From Patescibacteria group bacterium (GTDB taxonomy: Bacteria > Patescibacteriota > Microgenomatia > Levybacterales > UBA12049), in contig JAHIGH010000049.1 in assembly GCA_018900295.1 (NCBI GenBank), positions 1 through 6,512 of the forward strand: a stretch of DNA of 6,512 nucleotides, written 5' to 3'. Positions 1-5,098 of the stretch are shown here, one piece after another; within the stretch, counting starts at the first letter, position 1; each line of letters opens with the position of its first letter. The notes beneath the pieces were generated by a model. The model was not told where the DNA came from and made no database searches. It saw only the letters and a program-made list of their open reading frames with translations. The position numbers and the translations under genes are program-made.

Positions 1-130
1 GTCTTTTATACTGATTTATTCCCAAAATAATTATCTTGCCTTCTTTTGAAAATACTTTTTCAACTTTTCCAGTTTTACCTGCGTCTTTTCCTATTGTTAT
101 TTTTACTTGATCACCTTTTTTTAATTTCAT
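1..130 (-). CDS. rplX: 50S ribosomal protein L24, N-terminal part (runs off window)
   Basis: The minus strand encodes 43 complete codons from an ATG at 128-130 to the window edge, beginning MKLKKGDQVKITIGKDAGKT. The run KGDQVKI...GKDAGKTGKVEKVF (residues about 5-27) is the KOW motif of L24, an early assembly protein that binds 23S rRNA near the tunnel exit. The rest of the gene lies outside the window. It follows rplN, as in most bacterial spc operons, but 80 bases separate the two genes and nearly all of that gap is a palindromic repeat (138-210). No Shine-Dalgarno site lies within the 7 bases between the repeat and the ATG; the nearest good one is at 218-223, inside rplN. This gene was too short for a standard ORF cut-off, but the KOW match and the operon position make it secure. 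Confidence 0.93.
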   Translation of the reverse strand, partial: MKLKKGDQVKITIGKDAGKTGKVEKVFSKEGKIIILGINQYKR

Positions 131-137
131 AATTTTT

Positions 138-210
138 TGTCATTGCGAGCGACTGGAAGGAGCGCGGCAATCCGGTCGGGATTGCTTCGTCGTTCCTCCT
201 CGCAATGACA
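138..210. repeat. GC-rich palindromic dispersed repeat between rplN and rplX
   Basis: This 73-base element has perfect 12-base inverted ends, TGTCATTGCGAG at 138-149 and CTCGCAATGACA at 199-210. An inner 7-base stem pairs GCAATCC (167-173) with GGATTGC (179-185) around the loop 174-178. The middle is imperfectly complementary. GC content by hand count is about 59% (43 of 73), well above its surroundings. It abuts the rplN stop codon (211-213) and ends 7 bases before the rplX start codon. The end sequence belongs to a type of intergenic palindrome I recognise from general knowledge as scattered in many unrelated bacterial genomes, with a core like TCATTGCGAGGAGC...GAAGCAATC. I could not check copy number in this genome. 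On the minus strand it is followed by A residues rather than T, so it is not an intrinsic terminator of the operon. Confidence 0.85.
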
Positions 211-585
211 CTAAACAACCTCCGTTGCCATGCTGGCAATTTTGGCAAAGCCTACATCACGAACTTCACGAGCAATAGGACCGAAAATGCGTGTGCCTCT
301 GGGATTTTTGTCTTTAGCATTATCGATAATAACGGCCGCGTTATCCGAAAACCTGACATATGAACCATCTTGTCGGCGATATTCTTTCCTTGTCCTGACA
401 ACTACCGCTTTGACGATTTCTCCATCTTTTACTTGTCCATGAGGCATGGCTGTTTTGACCACGCAATTGATGATATCGCCAATATGTCCAAATTTTCTTT
501 TGGATCCACCGAAAACGTGAATGACGTTGAGTTCTTTTGCTCCTGTGTTATCAGCTGATCTTAAAACAGTTCTTAATTGTATCAT
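211..585 (-). CDS. rplN: 50S ribosomal protein L14
   Basis: The 124-residue product (family usually about 122) starts MIQLRTVLRSADNTGAKELN and carries the L14 hallmarks ADNTGAKE (11-18), GHIGDII (33-39) and PRGTRIFGPIARE (95-107). L14 binds 23S rRNA and forms part of the intersubunit bridge and of the surface where initiation and silencing factors dock. The ATG at 583-585 overlaps the rpsQ stop as ATGA, and AAGGAG at 594-599 lies 8 bases upstream, so the start is firm. The gene ends with TAG at 211-213, immediately against a palindromic repeat. Order rpsQ-rplN-rplX is canonical. Confidence 0.98.
   Translation of the reverse strand: MIQLRTVLRSADNTGAKELNVIHVFGGSKRKFGHIGDIINCVVKTAMPHGQVKDGEIVKAVVVRTRKEYRRQDGSYVRFSDNAAVIIDNAKDKNPRGTRIFGPIAREVRDVGFAKIASMATEVV
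218..223 (-). promoter_or_regulatory. Shine-Dalgarno-like GGAGGT inside the rplN 3' end, probably for rplX
   Basis: GGAGGT occurs in the last codons of rplN on the minus strand, 7 bases before the 138-210 repeat. It is the only good Shine-Dalgarno match upstream of rplX. In linear distance it is 87 bases from the rplX ATG, but if the palindrome folds, only 14 unpaired bases (7 on each side of the stem) lie between the site and the ATG. The link to rplX is inference; the motif itself is seen directly. Confidence 0.45.
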
Positions 586-869
586 GCCTTTTTCTCCTTT
601 TTTGTCTTACTTTTTTTTGCCGTTGATTCTGTCGAATTTATATCGCTTATAAAAATGGCAAAATGTTTGTCTTTAGCAATAGGCCTTGTTTCAATTATTT
701 TGACCATTTGGCCTACTTCAACTTTTTGTCCTTTGGTGTCAACTTTGAATTTCTTACTTATTTTTATAATTTTCCTATAAAGCCGGTGAGGGACACGCCG
801 TAATACCTCTACAATGGCTGTTGAATTCATTTTGTTTGATATAACTTTTCCTTGTAATATTTTAGACAT
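582..869 (-). CDS. rpsQ: 30S ribosomal protein S17
   Basis: This 95-residue OB-fold protein binds 16S rRNA in the 5' domain and helps early 30S assembly. Recognisable parts are GKVISNKMNSTAIVEV (7-22), RRVPHRLYRKII (24-35) and VGQMVKIIETRPIAKDKH (52-69), which match the S17 family in order. The core ends near residue 74; the last 20 residues are a Ser/Thr/Lys/Glu tail (family length about 80-90). The ATG (867-869) lies inside the end of rpmC, giving an 8-base overlap, and AAGGAG at 880-885 is 10 bases upstream. The stop TGA overlaps the rplN ATG. Confidence 0.97.
   Translation of the reverse strand: MSKILQGKVISNKMNSTAIVEVLRRVPHRLYRKIIKISKKFKVDTKGQKVEVGQMVKIIETRPIAKDKHFAIFISDINSTESTAKKSKTKKEKKA
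594..599 (-). promoter_or_regulatory. Shine-Dalgarno of rplN, inside rpsQ
   Basis: AAGGAG lies 8 bases before the rplN ATG within the Lys/Glu-rich last codons of rpsQ. Together with the 4-base ATGA overlap it suggests translational coupling of L14 to S17, and it fixes the rplN start. Confidence 0.85.
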
Positions 870-1071
870 TTTTAATTTTCTCCTTTTCTTTTAAGATTGT
901 TAATATAACCGCAATTTTTCTTCGTGTATTAAATATCTCACGCGTATTCTTCAATTTATTTTGCACTTTTTCGAGTCTTAGCATCACCAGGCTGTCCCTT
1001 GCGTCATTGAGTAATTTTAATAATTCGTTTTGCGTCTTTGTGTGTAATTCTTTTTTGTCTTTATTTTTCAT
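862..1071 (-). CDS. rpmC: 50S ribosomal protein L29
   Basis: The 69-residue, strongly basic and predicted all-helical protein has the length and two-helix character of L29 (NELLKLLNDARDSLVMLRLEKVQ then the NTREIFNTRRKIAVILTIL helix). L29 sits next to L23 at the peptide tunnel exit. Sequence conservation in this family is low, so the call rests partly on position between rplP and rpsQ, which is canonical. The start ATG at 1069-1071 is one base after the rplP stop and is preceded by AAAGGAG at 1078-1084, with 6 bases between. The 3' end overlaps rpsQ by 8 bases. Confidence 0.95.
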   Translation of the reverse strand: MKNKDKKELHTKTQNELLKLLNDARDSLVMLRLEKVQNKLKNTREIFNTRRKIAVILTILKEKEKIKNV

Positions 1072-1072
1072 A

Positions 1073-1483
1073 TTATACTCCTTTAGTTATAATTTTTGTT
1101 TTCACCGGCAATTTGTAGGCCGCGAGTTTTAATGCCTGCAAAGCTATTTCGCTACTTACTCCGCTCATTTCAAAAAGCATTCTTCCAGGCTTGACTACCG
1201 CAACAAATTCGTGTAAATCCCCCTTCCCTCCACCCATCCTTACCTCCGGAGGTTTTTTACTAACCGGCTTGTCAGGAAAAATTCTGATCCATGTCCTTCC
1301 GCCTCTTTGCGTATAATGCGCGATCGTACGACGAGCTGCCTCAATTTGTTTACTTGAGACCCATCCTGTTTCTGTCGAAGACAATCCGTAATCACCGAAG
1401 GCAAGAGTCAGGCCCCGGGTCGCATTGCCCTTCATAGTTCCCCGAAATTGTTTTCTGTATTTCTGTTTTCTTGGCATTAACAT
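1073..1483 (-). CDS. rplP: 50S ribosomal protein L16
   Basis: The 136-residue protein matches L16 over its whole length: MLMPRKQKYRKQFRG at the start, the basic MKGNATRG stretch, RTWIRIFPDKPVSKKP (63-78) and the loop RMGGGKG (82-88). The Arg at 82 corresponds by position to the Arg that is hydroxylated in E. coli L16. L16 helps position tRNA in the A and P sites and the 5S rRNA region. The MLMP start is typical; a CTAAGG element at 1491-1496 lies 7 bases upstream of the ATG. It follows rpsC by 22 bases. Confidence 0.98.
   Translation of the reverse strand: MLMPRKQKYRKQFRGTMKGNATRGLTLAFGDYGLSSTETGWVSSKQIEAARRTIAHYTQRGGRTWIRIFPDKPVSKKPPEVRMGGGKGDLHEFVAVVKPGRMLFEMSGVSSEIALQALKLAAYKLPVKTKIITKGV
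1078..1084 (-). promoter_or_regulatory. Shine-Dalgarno of rpmC, inside the last codons of rplP
   Basis: AAAGGAG is read as the codons for Lys-Gly and the first base of the final Val codon of L16, and stands 6 bases before the rpmC ATG. It fixes the rpmC start and implies reinitiation or coupling after rplP termination. Confidence 0.8.
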
Positions 1484-1505
1484 AATAAAACCTTAGAATT
1501 ATTTT

Positions 1506-2156
1506 TCAGCCTTTGCTCTGGGCACGATGGATCCAGACCTTTACACCTATATAGCCTTTTTTTGTTAAAGCTGCCACTTGAGCGTAGTTGATATCTTCAC
1601 GAATTGTTGAGAGCGGCACTGTACCGACATGAATTTTTTCTCTTCTTCCAATTTCTGATCCTCCGATACGGCCTGAAAGAAGGATTTTCACCCCTTTCCC
1701 GCCAGCGCTTATTACCTTATCGGCTGTGGTCGCAAGGATTCTCTTGAAAGGAAGCCCTCGTACTAACTGATCCGCAACATTTGTCGCTACTAAATAACTT
1801 TCCAGATTTGGTTCTTTTACAGGTTCAACCCTGATGTCGAGCTTGGGCATATTCTTGCCTTTCCTCTGCCTGGTAAAAAACTGTGATATATATCTCTTTA
1901 GATCTTCAAGCCCTGTACCGCCCCTGCCAATGACTATGCCAGGCCGAGAAACGTAAATAATCAGACGTAAACTATTTATTGAACGTTCAATTTCGACTTT
2001 GGCAATCCCTGCAATCTTGAGCCGTTCCATTAATTTTTTTCGAACCAGGTAATCTTCCAGAACTATCTCTTTGTATCGTTTTTCATCAAACCAACGGCTG
2101 CTCCAATTGTACATGACGCCTATTCTAATAATATGTGGATTTACTTTCTGACCCAT
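1506..2156 (-). CDS. rpsC: 30S ribosomal protein S3
   Basis: The 216-residue product begins MGQKVNPHIIRIGV, the standard S3 N-terminus, which sets the start at 2154-2156. A type-II KH domain is visible with the GxxG loop in RPGIVIGRGG (71-80), and the C-terminal domain has LLSGRIGGSEIGRREK (159-174) and KKGYIGVKVWIHRA (198-211). S3 lines the mRNA entry channel on the 30S head. Aligned by eye, E. coli helicase residues R131, R132 and K135 correspond to K138, R139 and A142 here, so one of the three basic positions is lost. The long Lys-rich C-terminal tail of E. coli S3 is absent. No well-spaced Shine-Dalgarno is visible: an AAGG sits only one base from the ATG, after a 107-base AT-rich spacer. 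Confidence 0.98.
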   Translation of the reverse strand: MGQKVNPHIIRIGVMYNWSSRWFDEKRYKEIVLEDYLVRKKLMERLKIAGIAKVEIERSINSLRLIIYVSRPGIVIGRGGTGLEDLKRYISQFFTRQRKGKNMPKLDIRVEPVKEPNLESYLVATNVADQLVRGLPFKRILATTADKVISAGGKGVKILLSGRIGGSEIGRREKIHVGTVPLSTIREDINYAQVAALTKKGYIGVKVWIHRAQSKG

Positions 2157-2263
2157 ACCTTGATTAATTTTTAATTTACAATTTTCAATGAATTTTCAAT
2201 TATTTAATTTTCAATTTTAAATATTTTAATTTCATTTCAAATTTGAAATTTCAAATTTTAAAT
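2157..2263. repeat. AT-rich spacer with reiterated TTTCAAATT/TTGAAAATT units between rplV and rpsC
   Basis: The 107-base spacer is almost entirely A and T, built from variants of AATTTTCAATT and AAATTTCAAAT. A 16-base perfect palindrome lies at 2234-2249 (ATTTCAAATTTGAAAT). Bases 2164-2188 match 5047-5071 with one mismatch, and bases 2249-2281 are identical to 5066-5098, the corresponding parts of the rplC-rplD spacer. There is no hairpin with a T-tract, no clear Shine-Dalgarno for rpsC and no open frame. I could not define a convincing promoter, although short TTGAAA and A/T-rich -10-like strings are unavoidable here. Confidence 0.7.
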
Positions 2264-2770
2264 TTATTTTTCTCCTTTCTTGTTTTCATTTGCTTTTACT
2301 TCTCTAACACTTCGGCGGGTAAGCTTGCCAAACAAGCCTTTCTTTACTTCCGGTTTTTTTTCCTCCACCTTTAGATCCTTCGACTCCGGCCGCCTATGGC
2401 GATCTTCACTCAGGATGACCCCGCTAGACGGGGTCACTTTTTCTTTCAAGACAATTCTGATATTTGTGCTTCTTTTTTTGTAAGGATGAGTCCTTCCCCT
2501 TGATGACGGCCAGAAACGCTTAAGATTGGCTCCTCCTCCTGAAACATTTATACTTTCAATAACCAGATTATTTTTATCAAGCCCGGCGTTATTTACCGCA
2601 TTGGCAACCGCGCTTTTGAGTACATTTGCCAACGGAAGCGCGGCTCTTTTGTGCTTGGCTTCTAAAACCGCCAGGGCATCATCAATAGAAAGATTCCTGA
2701 CCATATCGGCGACCAAGCTAATTTTTCTTGTACTATATCTAACTGATCTGGCAATTGCTCTTACTTCCAT
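2264..2770 (-). CDS. rplV: 50S ribosomal protein L22 with a long, repeat-derived C-terminal tail
   Basis: Residues 1-111 are an ordinary L22: MEVRAIARSVRYSTRKISLVADMVR at the start, the helix around KHKRAALPLANVLKSAVANAVNN, and the extended hairpin GGANLKRFWPSSRGRTHPYKKRSTNIRIVL that reaches the peptide tunnel wall. The family usually stops about here (110-120 residues). This protein continues to 168 residues. The first part of the tail, about residues 112-133, is encoded by a GC-rich palindromic repeat (2374-2437); the remainder is a Lys/Glu-rich stretch ending NKKGEK. The start at 2768-2770 follows the rpsS stop by 6 bases and has no clear Shine-Dalgarno site, so coupling to rpsS is likely. 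The 3' end, including the stop, is part of a 33-base sequence also found at the end of rplC. Confidence 0.97.
   Translation of the reverse strand: MEVRAIARSVRYSTRKISLVADMVRNLSIDDALAVLEAKHKRAALPLANVLKSAVANAVNNAGLDKNNLVIESINVSGGGANLKRFWPSSRGRTHPYKKRSTNIRIVLKEKVTPSSGVILSEDRHRRPESKDLKVEEKKPEVKKGLFGKLTRRSVREVKANENKKGEK
2374..2437. repeat. GC-rich palindromic repeat inserted in frame within rplV
   Basis: The element is about 62% GC (40 of 64 by hand count) in an otherwise AT-rich tail. It holds a perfect stem, TGACCCCG (2416-2423) pairing with CGGGGTCA (2429-2436) around a 5-base loop, and a second nested palindrome: ATCCT (2375-2379) with AGGAT (2412-2416), and CGCC (2391-2394) with GGCG (2398-2401). 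On the coding strand it contains GGTCATCCTGAGTGAA and GAGTCGAAGGATC, the signature of a dispersed repeat I recognise from many bacterial genomes (CATCCTGAG...GTCGAAGGATC). It is translated as VTPSSGVILSEDRHRRPESK and a few more residues. Exact boundaries are uncertain by several bases. Confidence 0.8.
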
Positions 2771-2776
2771 AAAATT

Positions 2777-3061
2777 TTACGTCTTGCTAATCTCTCTTGC
2801 TACTACTTTTCCGTGACCCCTAAAGATACGGGTGTGAGAAAATTCTCCCAATCTATGTCCTACCATTGTTTCAAGCACAAAGACTTTGATAAAATTTTTA
2901 CCGTTATGCACCTGAAAAGTATGTCCCACAAATTCCGGTGGGATTTGGCATGGACGCGACCAGGTTTTGATCGGATCACGACTGCCTGTTCCTTTTTGTT
3001 TTAAGACTTTTTTTAATATTCTCGGGTCAACGTATGGACCTTTTTTGCTACTTCTACCCAT
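2777..3061 (-). CDS. rpsS: 30S ribosomal protein S19
   Basis: The 94-residue protein has S19 features throughout: GRSSKKGPYVDPRILKKV at the N-terminus, IKTWSRPCQIPPEFVGHTF (31-49) and the conserved MVGHRLGEFSHTR (66-78). S19 forms a complex with S13 in the 30S head that touches the A- and P-site tRNAs. The ATG at 3059-3061 follows the rplB stop by 4 bases and has AAGGA at 3071-3075, so the start is well supported. Length is normal. Confidence 0.98.
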   Translation of the reverse strand: MGRSSKKGPYVDPRILKKVLKQKGTGSRDPIKTWSRPCQIPPEFVGHTFQVHNGKNFIKVFVLETMVGHRLGEFSHTRIFRGHGKVVAREISKT

Positions 3062-3065
3062 ATTT

Positions 3066-3800
3066 TTATTTCCTTCTCTGTAATATATATTTATTCGAAT
3101 ACTTCTTCCTGTTTCGCGTCTTGCCTACGGCTTTTCTTCCGGCGAAAGTCTTGGGTGAAGGCATACCGATTCCGCTCCTACCTTCTCCTCCTCCATGCGG
3201 ATGTGAACGGGGATTTTGCGCGACACCTCTGACTGTCGGGCGAATACCCATATGGCGGCTACGTCCGGCTTTGCCAATGACTTCGTTCTTCCACTCAATA
3301 TTGCCCAATTGACCAACTGTCGCATGAGCCTCTTCCCTCACTTTCCGCATTTCACCTGAGGGAAGCTTAAGATGAATAAAGCCATGCTCGCGAGCAGTGA
3401 CTACCGCGCCCGTCCCGGCGCTTCTGGCTATTTGCCCGCCTCTTCCCTGTGTTAATTCTATATTATGAACAATTGTTCCGATCGGCATTTGGGCAAGCGG
3501 CATAGAATTACCGATTTTAGCGTCAATCTCTTTACCGGCAACAACTGTATCCTGGAGCTTCAATCCCTCCGGCGCGAGTATATACCTCTTGTCTCCGTCC
3601 GTATATTGCACCAAAGCAATATCAGATGTACGGCCCGGGTCGTATTGAATCTCAAGTACACGGCCGACTATATTAAATTTGTCGCGTTTAAAATCGATAT
3701 TGCGAATATAGCGTTTGTGCTCTCCTCCTTGATGACGCACAGCTACTCTTCCATGGGCATCTCTCCCCGCGTGTTTTTTCCGAATTGTTTGTAATTTCAT
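3066..3800 (-). CDS. rplB: 50S ribosomal protein L2, lacking the usual N-terminal ~30 residues
   Basis: L2 is needed for subunit association and peptidyl transfer. The RNA-binding domain (GRVAVRHQGGEHKR, 17-30; IDFKRDK, 35-41; YDPGRTSDIALVQYTDGDKRYILAP, 53-77) and the C-terminal domain with the conserved NPRSHPHGGGEGRSG (196-210) and a basic end (KTRNRKKYSNKYILQRRK) are all present. The product is 244 residues against about 275 usually. The difference is at the N-terminus: MKLQTIRKKHAGRDAHGR aligns by eye to E. coli L2 from about residue 33, so the KPTSPGRR-type beginning is missing. It cannot be recovered by an upstream start, because only 12 bases separate it from the in-frame rplW stop (TAA, 3813-3815). 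The start has no obvious Shine-Dalgarno site. The gene otherwise looks intact. Confidence 0.96.
   Translation of the reverse strand: MKLQTIRKKHAGRDAHGRVAVRHQGGEHKRYIRNIDFKRDKFNIVGRVLEIQYDPGRTSDIALVQYTDGDKRYILAPEGLKLQDTVVAGKEIDAKIGNSMPLAQMPIGTIVHNIELTQGRGGQIARSAGTGAVVTAREHGFIHLKLPSGEMRKVREEAHATVGQLGNIEWKNEVIGKAGRSRHMGIRPTVRGVAQNPRSHPHGGGEGRSGIGMPSPKTFAGRKAVGKTRNRKKYSNKYILQRRK
3071..3075 (-). promoter_or_regulatory. Shine-Dalgarno of rpsS, inside the rplB 3' end
   Basis: AAGGA is formed by the final Arg and Lys codons of L2, just before the TAA stop, and lies 9 bases from the rpsS ATG. It supports the chosen S19 start and coupling to rplB translation. Confidence 0.75.
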
Positions 3801-3812
3801 AGTATTATACCA

Positions 3813-4133
3813 TTATTTTTTCTCTTTTTTTTCTGCTTCTTCGGCGCCCGGTTCGAAGAGACCGATTTTTTCTCCTTTTTTCAGTTTTACTATCGCTTTT
3901 TTCAAAGACGATTCGGTTACTTCAATTCTGCGCGGACCATTTCTCTTTTGCCTGCCTTTAAGGATAGATGTTTGGACCCTTATAACATTTACCTTGAACA
4001 AGTCTTCCACCGCTTGCTTAATGGCTGTTTTTGACGCAGACACGGCAACGACGAAGCTATACTTGCCTCCTTCGCTTGCTTTCATTGATTTTTCGGTAAT
4101 AATCGGACTAATAATAACGTTTTTATCTGCCAT
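3813..4133 (-). CDS. rplW: 50S ribosomal protein L23
   Basis: The 106-residue protein shows the L23 pattern SPIITEKSMK (9-18), then KYSFVVAVSASKTAIKQAVEDLFKVNVIRVQT, and the basic KGRQKRNGPRR loop (59-69). L23 lies at the tunnel exit and is the docking site for trigger factor and the signal recognition particle. The final ~16 residues are a Glu/Lys tail beyond the normal core of about 95. The ATG at 4131-4133 has AAGGAG at 4145-4150, 11 bases upstream, which is long but usable. The stop is in the same reading frame as rplB, 12 bases ahead of it. Confidence 0.97.
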   Translation of the reverse strand: MADKNVIISPIITEKSMKASEGGKYSFVVAVSASKTAIKQAVEDLFKVNVIRVQTSILKGRQKRNGPRRIEVTESSLKKAIVKLKKGEKIGLFEPGAEEAEKKEKK

Positions 4134-4260
4134 ATTCTTTAATTCTCCTTCTTTGTGTTATTTACCTTTAACCTAAACTGTTTTAAGATCAAATATTAAA
4201 AATCAAAAATCAAAAATACAAATCAAAGATAAAAAATAATGAAACTTTAATTTTTGCTTT
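4134..4260. repeat. AT-rich spacer with short tandem ATCAAAA-like units between rplD and rplW
   Basis: The 127-base gap contains no open frame of note. Bases about 4197-4236 repeat AAAAATCAAAAATC-type units with small variations, resembling simple-sequence drift. The rplW Shine-Dalgarno (4145-4150) lies at its rplW-side end. I see no terminator hairpin and no convincing promoter. Confidence 0.55.
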
Positions 4261-5043
4261 TTAAGATTTAATTTTTTCGTTTTCTCTAGGAAGTGTTTTT
4301 TTTAGTTCTTCGACAGCCTCTTTCATAAAAAGCAATTGGCGGTTGTTAAGTATATCATACGTATTCAACCTTTGGACTGCTGTCATGGTCACACCCTTAA
4401 CATTCCTTCCTGCTCTTTTCAAATTTTCTATTTCAGATGAGGCAATAATAAGAATTTTTTTCTTTTTGTCATTCAAGCCTAATTTATCGATAATACTTAA
4501 AAATGTTTTTGTTTTTGGTTCAATATTTTCAATTCCCTGCAAGATTTTTATTTCGCCGCTTTGGAATTTGGCTGTAAGTACCGAAAAAAGTGCTGCTTTT
4601 TTCATTTTTTGTGAAAGGCGCAGACCATAATCATGAGGCCTTGGCCCGAAAACTACTCCTCCATGGACGAAAATGGGAGCGCGGATTGAACCATGCCTTG
4701 CCCTGCCTGTACCTTTTTGGCGATAAATTTTGCGCGTTGATCCTTCAATTTCACCGCGGGTTTTGGTTGAGGCTGTTCCAAGTCTTTGATTGGCCCGGTA
4801 TACTCTTACTGCCTGCGCAATTAAGGCCTTATTTATTTTTACTCCGAAGATCTCTTCCGGAAGCGATATCTTTTCTACTACTTTGCCCTCGAGATTGAAG
4901 ACGTCCGCAGTTAGCTTGCTTGCCTTCACGCTTGGTTTTTTATGTTCACCCGTTGATACGGTAACAACCTGTACTTTTTTAGGTTCTGTAGTCCTTTTTG
5001 ACTTTTTTTCTACTTTATCTTCTGACTTTTTTGTTTTAGGCAT
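4261..5043 (-). CDS. rplD: 50S ribosomal protein L4 with a Lys-rich N-terminal extension
   Basis: The conserved L4 fold starts near residue 45 (TADVFNLEGKVVEKISLPEEIF). It includes the basic tunnel loop RQKGTGRARHGSIRAPIF (108-125) with GGVVFGPRPHDY following, and the C-terminal Rossmann-like half (KKKKILIIASSEIENLKRAGRNV...LNTYDILNNRQLLF). L4 lines the peptide tunnel and in E. coli also represses its own S10 operon. Total length is 260 against about 205; the excess is residues 1-44, a Lys/Ser/Glu/Val-rich segment beginning MPKTKKSEDKVEKKSK. No other ATG lies between that start and the core, but no Shine-Dalgarno precedes it, so the true start could be a downstream non-ATG codon. The gene follows rplC by 37 AT-rich bases. 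Confidence 0.96.
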   Translation of the reverse strand: MPKTKKSEDKVEKKSKRTTEPKKVQVVTVSTGEHKKPSVKASKLTADVFNLEGKVVEKISLPEEIFGVKINKALIAQAVRVYRANQRLGTASTKTRGEIEGSTRKIYRQKGTGRARHGSIRAPIFVHGGVVFGPRPHDYGLRLSQKMKKAALFSVLTAKFQSGEIKILQGIENIEPKTKTFLSIIDKLGLNDKKKKILIIASSEIENLKRAGRNVKGVTMTAVQRLNTYDILNNRQLLFMKEAVEELKKTLPRENEKIKS

Positions 5044-5046
5044 AAG

Positions 5047-5098
5047 TTAATTTTCAATTTACAATTTTCAAATTTTAAATTTATTTTTCTCCTTTCTT
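5047..5098. repeat. AT-rich spacer repeat shared with the rplV-rpsC spacer
   Basis: This segment covers the rplC-rplD spacer and the last codons of rplC. Bases 5047-5071 match 2164-2188 with one mismatch, and bases 5066-5098 are identical to 2249-2281. In both places the rplX-distal part encodes a protein end ...KKGEK plus TAA and then enters the AT-rich run. The rplC-rplD copy is compact; the rplV-rpsC copy has about 60 more AT-rich bases between the two shared ends. Confidence 0.7.

Noticed and set aside
138..210. The strong hairpin after rplN as a transcription terminator
   Set aside because: On the minus strand the stem is followed by A residues, not a T-tract, and rplX starts 7 bases later. 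The T-run lies on the wrong side for the operon, so it fits a dispersed palindrome better than a terminator.
582..584. TGA recoded as Gly or Trp, as in some Patescibacteria
   Set aside because: TGA appears as a terminal codon of rpsQ and rpsJ at the expected protein ends and no in-frame TGA occurs within the conserved cores, so the standard meaning fits.
3801..3812. TGGTATAAT just before rplB as an extended -10 promoter
   Set aside because: The match to TGnTATAAT is good, but the predicted transcription start would fall at or inside the rplB start codon and no -35-like element lies at the right distance. Best treated as chance in AT-rich DNA.
3066..3815. A frameshift or wrong start hiding the rplB N-terminus
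   Set aside because: The in-frame stop of rplW is only 12 bases upstream, and the rplW core fills the preceding sequence, so roughly 30 residues cannot be encoded there in another frame.
4197..4236. CRISPR-like array in the rplD-rplW spacer
   Set aside because: The units are only about 7 bases, AT-only in character and without spacers of constant length; this is simple-sequence repetition.
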